A stretch of DNA of 64,000 nucleotides, from the NCBI GenBank assembly GCA_964017155.1, contig OZ024855.1:930001-994000 (forward strand), written 5' to 3'. The number at the start of each line of letters is the position of its first letter. The first letter of the stretch is position 1. Shown in pieces: positions 1 to 12,400 of this stretch. Source of the stretch: Oasisia sp. SBJ-2009 (lineage: Eukaryota > Annelida > Polychaeta > Sabellida > Siboglinidae). The notes beneath the pieces are model-generated. The model saw only the letters and a program-made list of their open reading frames with translations, had not been told where the DNA came from and did no database searches. A program made the position numbers and the translations under genes.

Positions 1-302
1 CGCGCAAGATGATTGTAATTGAATGAATTAATTTAATCAAGTATCAAATGTTGGCAAAAATACTGATATAATAGCAACTTTGAGGTGGGTCCGACTTGTA
101 CATAAGTGCCAAATAGTGAAATTCTGAACAAAAATTGAGAGTATACGTGCTTTTATGAGAGAGTGCGCGTGAAGGTACGCGCCCGCAAGAGTAGGCATCC
201 ATGTACAAGTCGGGCCCACCTCAATTTTGGTATTATAACTGTATCTTTGCCAATATTTGATACTTGATTTTGTTAACTCAATCAATTATAATCATCTTGC
301 GC
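1..302. repeat. Palindrome 1: ~103-bp inverted repeat arms around a ~97-bp loop
   Basis: Reverse-complementing 200-302 and laying it on 1-103 gives 88 matches of 103 by eye, about 85%, with no gaps. The best-conserved parts are the outer gcgcaagatgatt, the middle aatcaagtatcaaat, and the inner ttgaggtggg and ccgacttgtacat. Loop 1 (104-200) is not palindromic overall. The same structure is present in every full monomer, so a single strand or transcript could fold into a long imperfect hairpin about every 504 bp. In general form it resembles a foldback or MITE-like element. I see no target-site duplication because neighbouring copies abut directly. Confidence 0.93.
165..182. repeat. Small GC-rich hairpin inside loop 1
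   Basis: The sequence gcgcgt (165-170), a six-base spacer, then acgcgc (177-182) forms a perfect 6-bp stem at the heart of loop 1, close to the palindrome 1 axis. It is kept in nearly all monomers. Variants include a spacer change from gaaggt to gaaagt, and an aagcacgcg version in the 1981-bp repeat block (for example near 18181, 20162 and 22143) that weakens the stem. No function can be assigned. Confidence 0.7.
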
Positions 303-509
303 ATATTAATGTTTTATATACAGCGCGTCTTAGCAGACATTTGAGGTCGAAAAGACAGCGTGGTCGGCATAAACAAACTGTTTATTGCTCATTCCATATG
401 CACAGCGCAGTAACATGCACCGCTGCGCTTGCGACTGGCACAAATCGCGCTGTCTTTTCGACCTCAACAGTTTGCCAAGACGCGCTGTTTATAAAACATA
501 AATACGCGC
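299..509. repeat. Palindrome 2: ~62-bp inverted repeat arms around a ~86-bp loop
   Basis: The stretch from gcgcatattaatg to gaaaagacagcg (299-360) is matched in reverse complement by 447-509, with about seven mismatches in roughly 61 positions. It includes a perfect 20-bp core, TTGAGGTCGAAAAGACAGCG at 341-360, whose complement lies at 448-467. The arm shares its outer GCGC with palindrome 1. Loop 2 holds a small inner inverted repeat, agcgcag (404-410) with ctgcgct (423-429). It also carries the direct repeats involved in the 17-bp deletion. Its symmetry axis is near 404, about 252 bp from the axis of palindrome 1 near 152. Confidence 0.92.
398..420. repeat. Direct repeat pair atgcac flanking the 17-bp segment missing from 487-bp monomers
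   Basis: In full-length monomers atgcac occurs at offsets 398-403 and 415-420, spaced 17 bp apart. In the short monomers (starts 505, 2000, 3496, 4991, 7494, 8485, 17018, 18999, 20980, plus 486-bp versions at 16532, 18513, 20494) one copy and the intervening bases are absent, so catatgcac runs straight into cgctgcgc. This is the expected product of replication slippage or end-joining at a 6-bp repeat. Removing agcgcag also destroys the small inner inverted repeat of loop 2. Confidence 0.9.
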
Positions 510-1999
510 AAGATGATTGTAATTGAATGAATTAATTTAATAAAGTATCAAATGTTGGCAAAAATACTGATATAATAGCAACATTGAGGTGGGTCCGACT
601 TGTACATAAGTGCCAAATAGTGAAATACTGAACACAAATTGAGAGTATAGGTGCTTTTATGAGAGAGTGCGCGTGAAAGTACGCGACCGCAAGAGTAGGC
701 ATTCATGTAAAAGTCGGGCCCACCTCAATTTTGGTATTATAACTGTATCTTTGCCAATATTTGATACTTGATTTTGTTAATTAAATCAATTATAATCATC
801 TTGCGCATATTAATGTTTTATATACAGCGCGTCTTAGCAGACTTTTGAGGTCGAAAAGACAGCGTGGTCGGCATAAACAAACTGTTTATTGCTCATTCCA
901 TATGCACCGCTGCGCTTGCGACTGTCACAAATCGCGCTGTCTTTTCGACCTCAACAGTTTGCCAAGACGCGCTGTTTATAAAACATAAATACGCGCAAGA
1001 TGATTGTAATTGAATGAATTAATTTAATCAAGTATCAAATGTTGGCAAAAATACTGATATAATAGCAACTTTGAGGTGGGTCCGACTTGTACATCAGTGC
1101 CAAATAGTGAAATTCTGAACAAAAATTGAGAGTATACGTGCTTTTATGAGAGAGTGCGCGTGAAGGTACGCGCCCGCAAGAGTAGGCATCCATGTACAAG
1201 TCGGGCCCACCTCAATTTTGGTATTATAACTGTATCTTTTCCAATATTTGATACTTGATTTTGTTAACTCAATCAATTATAATCATCTTGCGCATATTAA
1301 TGTTTTATATACAGCGCGTCTTAGCAGACTTTTGAGGTCGAAAAGACAGCGTGGTCGGCATAAACAAACTGTTTATTGCTCATTCCATATGCACAGCGCA
1401 GTAACATGCATCGCTGCGCTTGCGACTGTCACAAATCGCGCTGTCTTTTCGACCTCAACAGTTTGCCAAGACGCGCTGTTTATAAAACATAAATACGCGC
1501 AAGATGATTGTAATTGAATGAATTAATTTAATAAAGTATCAAATGTTGGCAAAAATACTGATATAATAGCAACATTGAGGTGGGTCCGACTTGTACATAA
1601 GTGCCAAATAGTGAAATACTGAACACAAATTGAGAGTATAGGTGCTTTTATGAGAGAGTGCGCGTGAAAGTACGCGACCGCAAGAGTAGGCATTCATGTA
1701 AAAGTCGGGCCCACCTCAATTTTGGTATTATAACTGTATCTTTGCCAATATTTGATACTTGATTTTGTTAATTAAATCAATTATAATCATCTTGCGCATA
1801 TTAATGTTTTATATACAGCGCGTCTTAGCAGACTTTTGAGGTCGAAAAGACAGCGTGGTCGGCATAAACAAACTGTTTATTGCTCATTCCATATGCACAG
1901 CGCAGTAACATGCATCGCTGCGCTTCCGACTGTCACAAATCGCGCTGTATTTTCGACCTCAACAGTTTGCCAAGACGCGCTGTTTATAAAACATAAATA

Positions 2000-4990
2000 C
2001 GCGCAAGATGATTGTAATTGAATGAATTAATTTAATCAAGTATCAAATGTTGGCAAAAATACTGATATAATAGCAACTTTGAGGTGGGTCCGACTTGTAC
2101 ATAAGTGCCAAATAGTGAAATACTGAACACAAATTGAGAGTATACGTGCTTTTATGAGAGAGTGCGCGTGAAAGTACGCGCCCGCAAGAGTAGGCATTCA
2201 TGTACAAGTCGGGCCCACCTCAATTTTGGTATTATAACTGTATCTTTGCCAATATCTGATACTTGATTTTGTTAATTCAATCAATTATAATCATCTTGCG
2301 CATATTAATGTTTTATATACAGCGCGTCTTAGCAGACTTTTGAGGTCGAAAAGACAGCGTGGTCGGCATAAACAAACTGTTTATTGCTCATTCCATATGC
2401 ACCGCTGCGCTTGCGACTGTCACAAATCGCGCTGTCTTTTCGACCTCAACAGTTTGCCAAGACGCGCTGTTTATAAAACATAAATACGCGCAAGATGATT
2501 GTAATTGAATGAATTAATTTAATCAAGTATCAAATGTTGGCAAAAATACTGATATAATAGCAACTTTGAGGTGGGTCCGACTTGTACATAAGTGCCAAAT
2601 AGTGAAATTCTGAACAAAAATTGAGAGTATACGTGCTTTTATGAGAGAGTGCGCGTGAAGGTACGCGCCCGCAAGTGTAGGCATTTATGTACAAGTCGGG
2701 CCCACCTCAATGTTGGTATTATAACTGTATCTTTGCCAATATTTGATACTTGATTTTGTTAACTCAATCAATTATAATCATCTTGCGCATATTAATGTTT
2801 TATATACAGCGCGTCTTAGCAGACATTTGAGGTCGAAAAGACAGCGTGGTCGGCATAAACAAACTGTTTATTGCTCATTCCATATGCACAGCGCAGTAAC
2901 ATGCATCGCTGCGCTTGCGACTGTCACAAATCGCGCTGTCTTTTCGACCTCAACAGTTTGCCAAGACGCGCTGTTTATAAAACATAAATACGCGCAAGAT
3001 GATTGTAATTGAATGAATTAATTTAATCAAGTATCAAATGTTGGCAAAAAATACTGATATAATAGCAACTTTGAGGTGGGCCCGACTTGTACATAAGTGC
3101 CAAATAGTGAAATTCTGAACAAAAATTGAGAGTATACGTGCTTTTATGAGAGAGTGCGCGTGAAGGTACGCGCCCGCAAGAGTAGGCATTCATGTACAAG
3201 TCGGGCCCACCTCAATTTTGGTATTATAACTGTATCTTTGCCAATATTTGATACTTGATTTTGTTAACTCAATCAATTATAATCATCTTGCGCATATTAA
3301 TGTTTTATATACAGCGCGTCTTAGCAGACATTTGAGGTCGAAAAGACAGCGTGGTCAGCATAAACAAACTGTTTATTGCTCATTCCATATGCACAGCGCA
3401 GTAACATGCACCGCTGCGCTTGCGACTGGCACAAATCGCGCTGTCTTTTCGACCTCAACAGTTTGCCAAGACGCGCTGTTTATAAAACATAAATACGCGC
3501 AAGATGATTATAATTGAATGAATTAATTTAATCAAGTATCAAATGTTGGCAAAAATACTGATATAATAGCAACATTGAGGTGGGTCCGACTTGTACATAA
3601 GTGCCAAATAGTGAAATACTGAACACAAATTGAGAGTATACGTGCTTTTATGAGAGAGTGCGCGTGAAAGTACGCGCCCGCAAGAGTAGGCATTCATGTA
3701 CAAGTCGGGCCCACCTCAATTTTGGTATTATAACTGTATCTTTGCCAATATCTGATACTTGATTTTGTTAATTCAATCAATTATAATCATCTTGCGCATA
3801 TTAATGTTTTATATACAGCGCGTCTTAGCAGACTTTTGAGGTCGAAAAGACAGCGTGGTCGGCATAAACAAACTGTTTATTGCTCATTCCATATGCACCG
3901 CTGCGCTTGCGACTGTCACAAATCGCGCTGTCTTTTCGACCTCAACAGTTTGCCAAGACGCGCTGTTTGTAAAACATAAATACGCGCAAGATGATTGTAA
4001 TTGAATGAATTAATTTAATCAAGTATCAAATGTTGGCAAAAATACTGATATAATAGCAACTTTGAGGTGGGTCCGACTTGTACATAAGTGCCAAATAGTG
4101 AAATTCTGAACAAAAATTGAGAGTATACGTGCTTTTATGAGAGAGTGCGCGTGAAGGTACGCGCCCGCAAGTGTAGCCATTTATGTACAAGTCGGGCCCA
4201 CCTCAATGTTGGTATTATAACTGTATCTTTGCCAATATTTGATACTTGATTTTGTTAACTCAATCAATTATAATCATCTTGCGCATATTAATGTTTTATA
4301 TACAGCGCGTCTTAGCAGACATTTGAGGTCGAAAAGACAGCGTGGTCGGCATAAACAAACTGTTTATTGCTCATTCCATATGCACAGCGCAGCAACATGC
4401 ATCGCTGCGCTTGCGACTGTCACAAATCGCGCTGTCTTTTCGACCTCAACAGTTTGCCAAGACGCGCTGTTTATAAAACATAAATACGCGCAAGATGATT
4501 GTAATTGAATGAATTAATTTAATCAAGTATCAAATGTTGGCAAAAATACTGATATAATAGCAACTTTGAGGTGGGTCCGACTTGTACATAAGTGCCAAAT
4601 AGTGAAATTCTGAACAAAAATTGAGAGTATACGTGCTTTTATGAGAGAGTGCGCGTGAAGGTACGCGCCCGCAAGAGTAGGCATTCATGTACAAGTCGGG
4701 CCCACCTCAATTTTGGTATTATAACTGTATCTTTGCCAATATTTGATACTTGATTTTGTTAACTCAATCAATTATAATCATCTTGCGCATATTAATGTTT
4801 TATATACAGCGCGTCTTAGCAGACATTTGAGGTCGAAAAGACAGCGTGGTCAGCATAAACAAACTGTTTATTGCTCATTCCATATGCACAGCGCAGTAAC
4901 ATGCACCGCTGCGCTTGCGACTGGCACAAATCGCGCTGTCTTTTCGACCTCAACAGTTTGCCAAGACGCGCTGTTTATAAAACATAAATA
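2000..4990. repeat. Trimer duplication, ~1.5 kb, two copies
   Basis: Units at 2000, 2487 and 2991 (487+504+505 bp) are followed by units at 3496, 3983 and 4487 (487+504+504 bp) of the same three subtypes: a 17-bp-deleted monomer, one with gtgta(g/c)gcatttatg and gcatcgctg, and one with ggtcagcat. The next unit at 4991 starts a third cycle with the deleted subtype but then switches to the subtype seen at 992. A near-complete echo of the third member and the deleted subtype returns at 6990-7980. Confidence 0.8.
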
Positions 4991-7493
4991 CGCGCAAGAT
5001 GATTGTAATTGAATGAATTAATTTAATCAAGTATCAAATGTTGGCAAAAATACTGATATAATAGCAACTTTGAGGTGGGTCCGACTTGTACATAAGTGCC
5101 AAATAGTGAAATACTGAACACAAATTGAGAGTATACGTGCTTTTATGAGAGAGTGCGCGTGAAAGTACGCGCCCGCAAGAGTAGGCATTCATGTACAAGT
5201 CGGGCCCACCTCAATTTTGGTATTATAACTGTATCTTTGCCAATATCTGATACTTGATTTTGTTAATTCAATCAATTATAATCATCTTGCGCATATTAAT
5301 GTTTTATATACAGCGCGTCTTAGCAGACTTTTGAGGTCGAAAAGACAGCGTGGTCGGCATAAACAAACTGTTTATTGCTCATTCCATATGCACCGCTGCG
5401 CTTGCGACTGTCACAAATCGCGCTGTCTTTTCGACCTCAACAGTTTGCCAAGACGCGCTGTTTATAAAACATAAATACGCGCAAGATGATTGTAATTGAA
5501 TGAATTAATTTAATCAAGTATCAAATGTTGGCAAAAATACTGATATAATAGCAACTTTGAGGTGGGTCCGACTTGTACATCAGTGCCAAATAGTGAAATT
5601 CTGAACAAAAATTGAGAGTATACGTGCTTTTATGAGAGAGTGCGCGTGAAGGTACGCGCCCGCAAGAGTAGGCATCCATGTACAAGTCGGGCCCACCTCA
5701 ATTTTGGTATTATAACTGTATCTTTTCCAATATTTGATACTTGATTTTGTTAACTCAATCAATTATAATCATCTTGCGCATATTAATGTTTTATATACAG
5801 CGCGTCTTAGCAGACTTTTGAGGTCGAAAAGACAGCGTGGTCGGCATAAACAAACTGTTTATTGCTCATTCCATATGCACAGCGCAGTAACATGCATCGC
5901 TGCGCTTGCGACTGTCACAAATCGCGCTGTCTTTTCGACCTCAACAGTTTGCCAAGACGCGCTGTTTATAAAACATAAATACGCGCAAGATGATTGTAAT
6001 TGAATGAATTAATTTAATCAAGTATCAAATGTTGGCAAAAATACTGATATAATAGCAACTTTGAGGTGGGTCCGACTTGTACATAAGTGCCAAATAGTGA
6101 AATTCTGAACAAAAATTGAGAGTATACGTGCTTTTATGAGAGAGTGCGCGTGAAGGTACGCGCCCGCAAGAGTAGGCATCCATGTACAAGTCGGGCCCAC
6201 CTCAATTTTGGTATTATAACTGTATCTTTGCCAATATTTGATACTTGATTTTGTTAACTCAATCAATTATAATCATCTTGCGCATATTAATGTTTTATAT
6301 ACAGCGCGTCTTAGCAGACATTTGAGGTCGAAAAGACAGCGTGGTCGGCATAAACAAACTGTTTATTGCTCATTCCATATGCACAGCGCAGTAACATGCA
6401 CCGCTGCGCTTGCGACTGGCACAAATCGCGCTGTCTTTTCGACCTCAACAGTTTGCCAAGACGCGCTGTTTATAAAACATAAATACGCGCAAGATGATTG
6501 TAATTGAATGAATTAATTTAATAAAGTATCAAATGTTGGCAAAAATACTGATATAATAGCAACATTGAGGTGGGTCCGACTTGTACATAAGTGCCAAATA
6601 GTGAAATACTGAACACAAATTGAGAGTATAGGTGCTTTTATGAGAGAGTGCGCGTGAAAGTACGCGACCGCAAGAGTAGGCATTCATGTAAAAGTCGGGC
6701 CCACCTCAATTTTGGTATTATAACTGTATCTTTGCCAATATTTGATACTTGATTTTGTTAATTAAATCAATTATAATCATCTTGCGCATATTAATGTTTT
6801 ATATACAGCGCGTCTTAGCAGACTTTTGAGGTCGAAAAGACAGCGTGGTCGGCATAAACAAACTGTTTATTGCTCATTCCATATGCACAGCGCAGTAACA
6901 TGCATCGCTGCGCTTCCGACTGTCACAAATCGCGCTGTCTTTTCGACCTCAACAGTTTGCCAAGACGCGCTGTTTATAAAACATAAATACGCGCAAGATG
7001 ATTGTAATTGAATGAATTAATTTAATCAAGTATCAAATGTTGGCAAAAATACTGATATAATAGCAACTTTGAGGTGGGTCCGACTTGTACATAAGTGCCA
7101 AATAGTGAAATTCTAAACAAAAATTGAGAGTATACGTGCTTTTATGAGAGAGTGCGCGTGAAGGTACGCGCCCGCAAGAGTAGGCATTCATGTACAAGTC
7201 GGGCCCACCTCAATTTTGGTATTATAACTGTATCTTTGCCAATATTTGATACTTGATTTTGTTAACTCAATCAATTGTAATCATCTTGCCCATATTAATG
7301 TTTTATATACAGCGCGTCTTAGCAGACATTTGAGGTCGAAAAGACAGCGTGGTCAGCATAAACAAACTGTTTATTGCTCATTCCATATGCACAGCGCAGT
7401 AACATGCACCGCTGCGCTTGCGACTGGCACAAATCGCGCTGTCTTTTCGACCTCAACAGTTTGCCAAGACGCGCTGTTTATAAAACATAAATA

Positions 7494-9475
7494 CGCGCAA
7501 GATGATTGTAATTGAATGTATTAATTTAATCAAGTATCAAATGTTGGCAAAAATACTGATATAATAGCAACATTGAGGTGGGTCCGACTTGTACATAAGT
7601 GCCAAATAGTGAAATACTGAACACAAATTGAGAGTATACGTGCTTTTATGAGAGAGTGCGCGTGAAAGTACGCGCCCGCAAGAGTAGGCATTCATGTACA
7701 AGTCGGGCCCACCTCAATTTTGGTATTATAACTGTATCTTTGCCAATATCTGATACTTGATTTTGTTAATTCAATCAATTATAATCATCTTGCGCATATT
7801 AATGTTTTATATACAGCGCGTCTTAGCAGACTTTTGAGGTCGAAAAGACAGCGTGGTCGGCATAAACAAACTGTTTATTGCTCATTCCATATGCACCGCT
7901 GCGCTTGCGACTGTCACAAATCGCGCTGTCTTTTCGACCTCAACAGTTTGCCAAGACGCGCTGTTTATAAAACATAAATACGCGCAAGATGATTGTAATT
8001 GAATGAATTAATTTAATCAAGTATCAAATGTTGGCAAAAATACTGATATAATAGCAACTTTGAGGTGGGTCCGACTTGTACATAAGTGCCAAATAGTGAA
8101 ATTCTGAACAAAAATTGAGAGTATACGTGCTTTTATGAGAGAGTGCGCGTGAAGGTACGCGCCCGCAAGTGTAGGCATTTATGTACAAGTCGGGCCCACC
8201 TCAATGTTGGTATTATAACTGTATCTTTGCCAATATTTGATACTTGATTTTGTTAACTCAATCAATTATAATCATCTTGCGCATATTAATGTTTTATATA
8301 CAGCGCGTCTTAGCAGACATTTGAGGTCGAAAAGACAGCGTGGTCGGCATAAACAAACTGTTTATTGCTCATTCCATATGCACAGCGCAGTAACATGCAC
8401 CGCTGCGCTTGCGACTGGCACAAATCGCGCTGTCTTTTCGACCTCAAAAGTTTGCCAAGACGCGCTGTTTATAAAACATAAATACGCGCAAGATGATTAT
8501 AATTGAATGAATTAATTTAATCAATTATCAAATGTTGGCAAAAATACTGATATAATAGCAACATTGAGGTGGGTCCGACTTGTACATAAGTGCCAAATAG
8601 TGAAATACTGAACACAAATTGAGAGTATACGTGCTTTTATGAGAGAGTGCGCGTGAAAGTACGCGCCCGCAAGAGTAGGCATTCATGTACAAGTCGGGCC
8701 CACCTCAATTTTGGTATTATAACTGTATCTTTGCCAATATCTGATACTTGATTTTGTTAATTCAATCAATTATAATCATCTTGCGCATATTAATGTTTTA
8801 TATACAGCGCGTCTTAGCAGACTTTTGAGGTCGAAAAGACAGCGTGGTCGGCATAAACAAACTGTTTATTGCTCATTCCATATGCACCGCTGCGCTTGCG
8901 ACTGTCACAAATCGCGCTGTCTTTTCGACCTCAACAGTTTGCCAAGACGCGCTGTTTGTAAAACATAAATACGCGCAAGATGATTGTAATTGAATGAATT
9001 AATTTAATCAAGTATCAAATGTTGGCAAAAATACTGATATAATAGCAACTTTGAGGTGGGTCCGACTTGTACATAAGTGCCAAATAGTGAAATTCTGAAC
9101 AAAAATTGAGAGTATACGTGCTTTTATGAGAGAGTGCGCGTGAAGGTACGCGCCCGCAAGTGTAGGCATTTATGTACAAGTCGGGCCCACCTCAATGTTG
9201 GTATTATAACTGTATCTTTGCCAATATTTGATACTTGATTTTGTTAACTCAATCAATTATAATCATCTTGCGCATATTAATGTTTTATATACAGCGCGTC
9301 TTAGCAGACATTTGAGGTCGAAAAGACAGCGTGGTCGGCATAAACAAACTGTTTATTGCTCATTCCATATGCACAGCGCAGTAACATGCACCGCTGCGCT
9401 TGCGACTGGCACAAATCGCGCTGTCTTTTCGACCTCAAAAGTTTGCCAAGACGCGCTGTTTATAAAACATAAATA
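7494..9475. repeat. Dimer duplication, 991 bp, two copies
   Basis: A 487-bp deleted monomer plus a 504-bp monomer appear at 7494 and 7981 and again at 8485 and 8972. Corresponding points such as the tgtaggcatttatg variant and the ctcaaaagt variant are 991 bp apart. The first member differs slightly between copies: aatgtattaattta in the first, caattatcaaatg in the second. The junction thus inherited its left side from the preceding monomer, as expected for unequal crossover in register. Confidence 0.8.
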
Positions 9476-12400
9476 CGCGCAAGATGATTATAATTGAATG
9501 AATTAATTTAATCAATTATCAAATGTTGGCAAAAATACTGATATAATAGCAACATTGAGGTGGGTCCGACTTGTACATAAGTGCCAAATAGTGAAATTCT
9601 GAACAAAAATTGAGAGTATACGTGCTTTTATGAGAGAGTGCGCGTGAAGGTACGCGCCCGCAAGAGTAGGCATCCATGTACAAGTCGGGCCCACCTCAAT
9701 TTTGGTATTATAACTGTATCTTTTCCAATATTTGATACTTGATTTTGTTAACTCAATCAATTATAATCATCTTGCGCATATTAATGTTTTATATACAGCG
9801 CGTCTTAGCAGACATTTGAGGTCGAAAAGACAGCGTGGTCGGCATAAACAAACTGTTTATTGCTCATTCCATATGCACAGCGCAGGAACATGCACCGCTG
9901 CGCTTGCGACTGGCACAAATCGCGCTGTCTTTTCGACCTCAACAGTTTGCCAAGACGCGCTGTTTATAAAACATAAATACGCGCAAGATGATTGTAATTG
10001 AATGAATTAATTTAATCAAGTATCAAATGTTGGCAAAAATACTGATATAATAGCAACTTTGAGGTGGGTCCGACTTGTACATAAGTGCCAAATAGTGAAA
10101 TTCTGAACAAAAATTGAGAGTATACGTGCTTTTATGAGAGAGTGCGCGTGAAGGTACGCGCCCGCAAGAGTAGGCATTCATGTACAAGTCGGGCCCACCT
10201 CAATTTTGGTATTATAACTGTATCTTTGCCAATATTTGATACTTGATTTTGTTAACTCAATCAATTATAATCATCTTGCGCATATTAATGTTTTATATAC
10301 AGCGCGTCTTAGCAGACATTTGAGGTCGAAAAGACAGCGTGGTCAGCATAAACAAACTGTTTATTGCTCATTCCATATGCACAGCGCAGTAACATGCACC
10401 GCTGCGCTTGCGACTGTCACAAATCGCGCTGTCTTTTCGACCTCAACAGTTTGCCAAGACGCGCTGTTTATAAAACATCAATACGCGCAAGATGATTGTA
10501 ATTGAATGAATTAATTTAATCAAGTATCAAATGTTGGCAAAAATACTGATATAATAGCAACTTTGAGGTGGGTCCGACTTGTACATAAGTGCCAAATAGT
10601 GAAATTCTGAACAAAAATTGAGAGTATACGTGCTTTTATGAGAGAGTGCGCGTGAAGGTACGCGCCCGCAAGTGTAGGCATTTATGTACAAGTCGGGCCC
10701 ACCTCAATGTTGGTATTATAACTGTATCTTTGCCAATATTTGATACTTGATTTTGTTAACTCAATCAATTATAATCATCTTGCGCATATTAATGTTTTAT
10801 ATACAGCGCGTCTTAGCAGACATTTGAGGTCGAAAAGACAGCGTGGTCGGCATAAACAAACTGTTTATTGCTCATTCCATATGCACAGCGCAGTAACATG
10901 CACCGCTGCGCTTGCGACTGGCACAAATCGCGCTGTCTTTTCGACCTCAAAAGTTTGCCAAGACGCGCTGTTTATAAAACATAAATACGCGCAAGATGAT
11001 TATAATTGAATGAATTAATTTAATCAATTATCAAATGTTGGCAAAAATACTGATATAATAGCAACATTGAGGTGGGTCCGACTTGTACATAAGTGCCAAA
11101 TAGTGAAATTCTGAACAAAAATTGAGAGTATACGTGCTTTTATGAGAGAGTGCGCGTGAAGGTACGCGCCCGCAAGAGTAGGCATTCATGTACAAGTCGG
11201 GCCCACCTCAATTTTGGTATTATAACTGTATCTTTGCCAATATTTGATACTTGATTTTGTTAACTCAATCAATTATAATCATCTTGCGCATATTAATGTT
11301 TTATATACAGCGCGTCTTAGCAGACATTTGAGGTCGAAAAGACAGCGTGGTCGGCATAAACAAACTGTTTATTGCTCATTCCATATGCACAGCGCAGTAA
11401 CATGCACCGCTGCGCTTGCGACTGTCACAAATCGCGCTGTCTTTTCGACCTCAACAGTTTGCCAAGACGCGCTGTTTATAAAACATAAATACGCGCAAGA
11501 TGATTGTAATTCAATGAATTAATTTAATCAAGTATCAAATGTTGGCAAAAATACTGATATAATAGCAACTTTGAGGTGGGTCCGACTTGTACATAAGTGC
11601 CAAATAGTGAAATTCTGAACAAAAATTGAGAGTATACGTGCTTTTATGAGAGAGTGCGCGTGAAGGTACGCGCCCGCAAGAGTAGGCATCCACGTACAAG
11701 TCGGGCCCACCTCAATTTTGGTATTATAACTGTATCTTTTCCAATATTTGATACTTGATTTTGTTAACTCAATCAATTATAATCATCTTGCGCATATTAA
11801 TGTTTTATATACAGCGCGTCTTAGCAGACATTTGAGGTCGAAAAGACAGCGTGGTCGGCATAAACAAACTGTTTATTGCTCATTCCATATGCACAGCGCA
11901 GGAACATGCACCGCTGCGCTTGCGACTGGCACAAATCGCGCTGTCTTTTCGACCTCAACAGTTTGCCAAGACGCGCTGTTTATAAAACATAAATACGCGC
12001 AAGATGATTGTAATTGAATGAATTAATTTAATCAAGTATCAAATGTTGGCAAAAATACTGATATAATAGCAACTTTGAGGTGGGTCCGACTTGTACATAA
12101 GTGCCAAATAGTGAAATTCTGAACAAAAATTGAGAGTATACGTGCTTTTATGAGAGAGTGCGCGTGAAGGTACGCGCCCGCAAGAGTAGGCATTCATGTA
12201 CAAGTCGGGCCCACCTCAATTTTGGTATTATAACTGTATCTTTGCCAATATTTGATACTTGATTTTGTTAACTCAATCAATTATAATCATCTTGCGCATA
12301 TTAATGTTTTATATACAGCGCGTCTTAGCAGACATTTGAGGTCGAAAAGACAGCGTGGTCAGCATAAACAAACTGTTTATTGCTCATTCCATATGCACAG

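Larger units (their letters stand above)
1..504. repeat. Reference monomer (unit 1) used for offsets
   Basis: This first complete copy sets the offset numbering used in other entries. In order it contains left arm A (1-103), loop 1 (104-200), right arm A' (201-302), arm B (299-360), loop 2 (361-446) and arm B' (447-509, ending 5 bp inside unit 2). The heptamer TTGAGGT or its complement occurs in all four arms, at 80-86, 218-224, 341-347 and 461-467. The choice of the first base is arbitrary because the array is continuous; I placed it at the palindrome junction. No coding potential is evident: the longest frames on either strand start with TTG and are made of arm sequence. Confidence 0.95.
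1..9475. repeat. Left irregular domain: mixed 504- and 487-bp monomers (units 1-19)
   Basis: Monomer starts are 1, 505, 992, 1496, 2000, 2487, 2991, 3496, 3983, 4487, 4991, 5478, 5982, 6486, 6990, 7494, 7981, 8485 and 8972. Lengths are 487 for the units at 505, 2000, 3496, 4991, 7494 and 8485, 505 at 2991 (one extra A in a run at 3046-3051), and 504 otherwise. Individual subtypes recur at a distance. The unit at 992 matches that at 5478 (both have acatcagtgcc and tcttttccaat), 1 matches 5982, and 1496 matches 6486 (both have aataaag, ataggtg and cttccgac). The domain therefore looks shuffled by unequal exchange and has no single fixed period. Confidence 0.88.

Noticed and set aside
37..285. 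Open frames of 60-82 residues on the - strand in many monomers
   Set aside because: They also start at TTG, consist of the two arms and loop of palindrome 1, and are broken in most monomers by single changes. There is no signal of selection on codons and no start context.
1..302. Intact foldback or MITE transposon with terminal inverted repeats
   Set aside because: The arms resemble long terminal inverted repeats, but there is no target-site duplication, no transposase and no isolated copy outside the tandem arrangement. An origin from such an element is possible but not shown.
299..509. tRNA-like or other structured RNA gene in palindrome 2
   Set aside because: The fold is a simple long inverted repeat with an 86-bp loop. 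There is no cloverleaf spacing, anticodon arm or A/B box arrangement.
490..520. TATA-box promoter at tttataaaac and ttttatatac near the junctions
   Set aside because: These are AT-rich parts of paired arms, present in both orientations in every monomer, with no downstream gene. Sequence alone does not support a promoter call.
257..526. Open frames of 60-92 residues on the + strand, repeated once in most monomers and looking conserved
   Set aside because: They start at TTG (gatacttgatttt or ttgaggtcg context) with no ATG, cross the palindrome 2 arms and loop and run into the next monomer. The 17-bp deletion and other common changes shift or remove them without compensation. Their similarity between copies follows from the satellite repeat.
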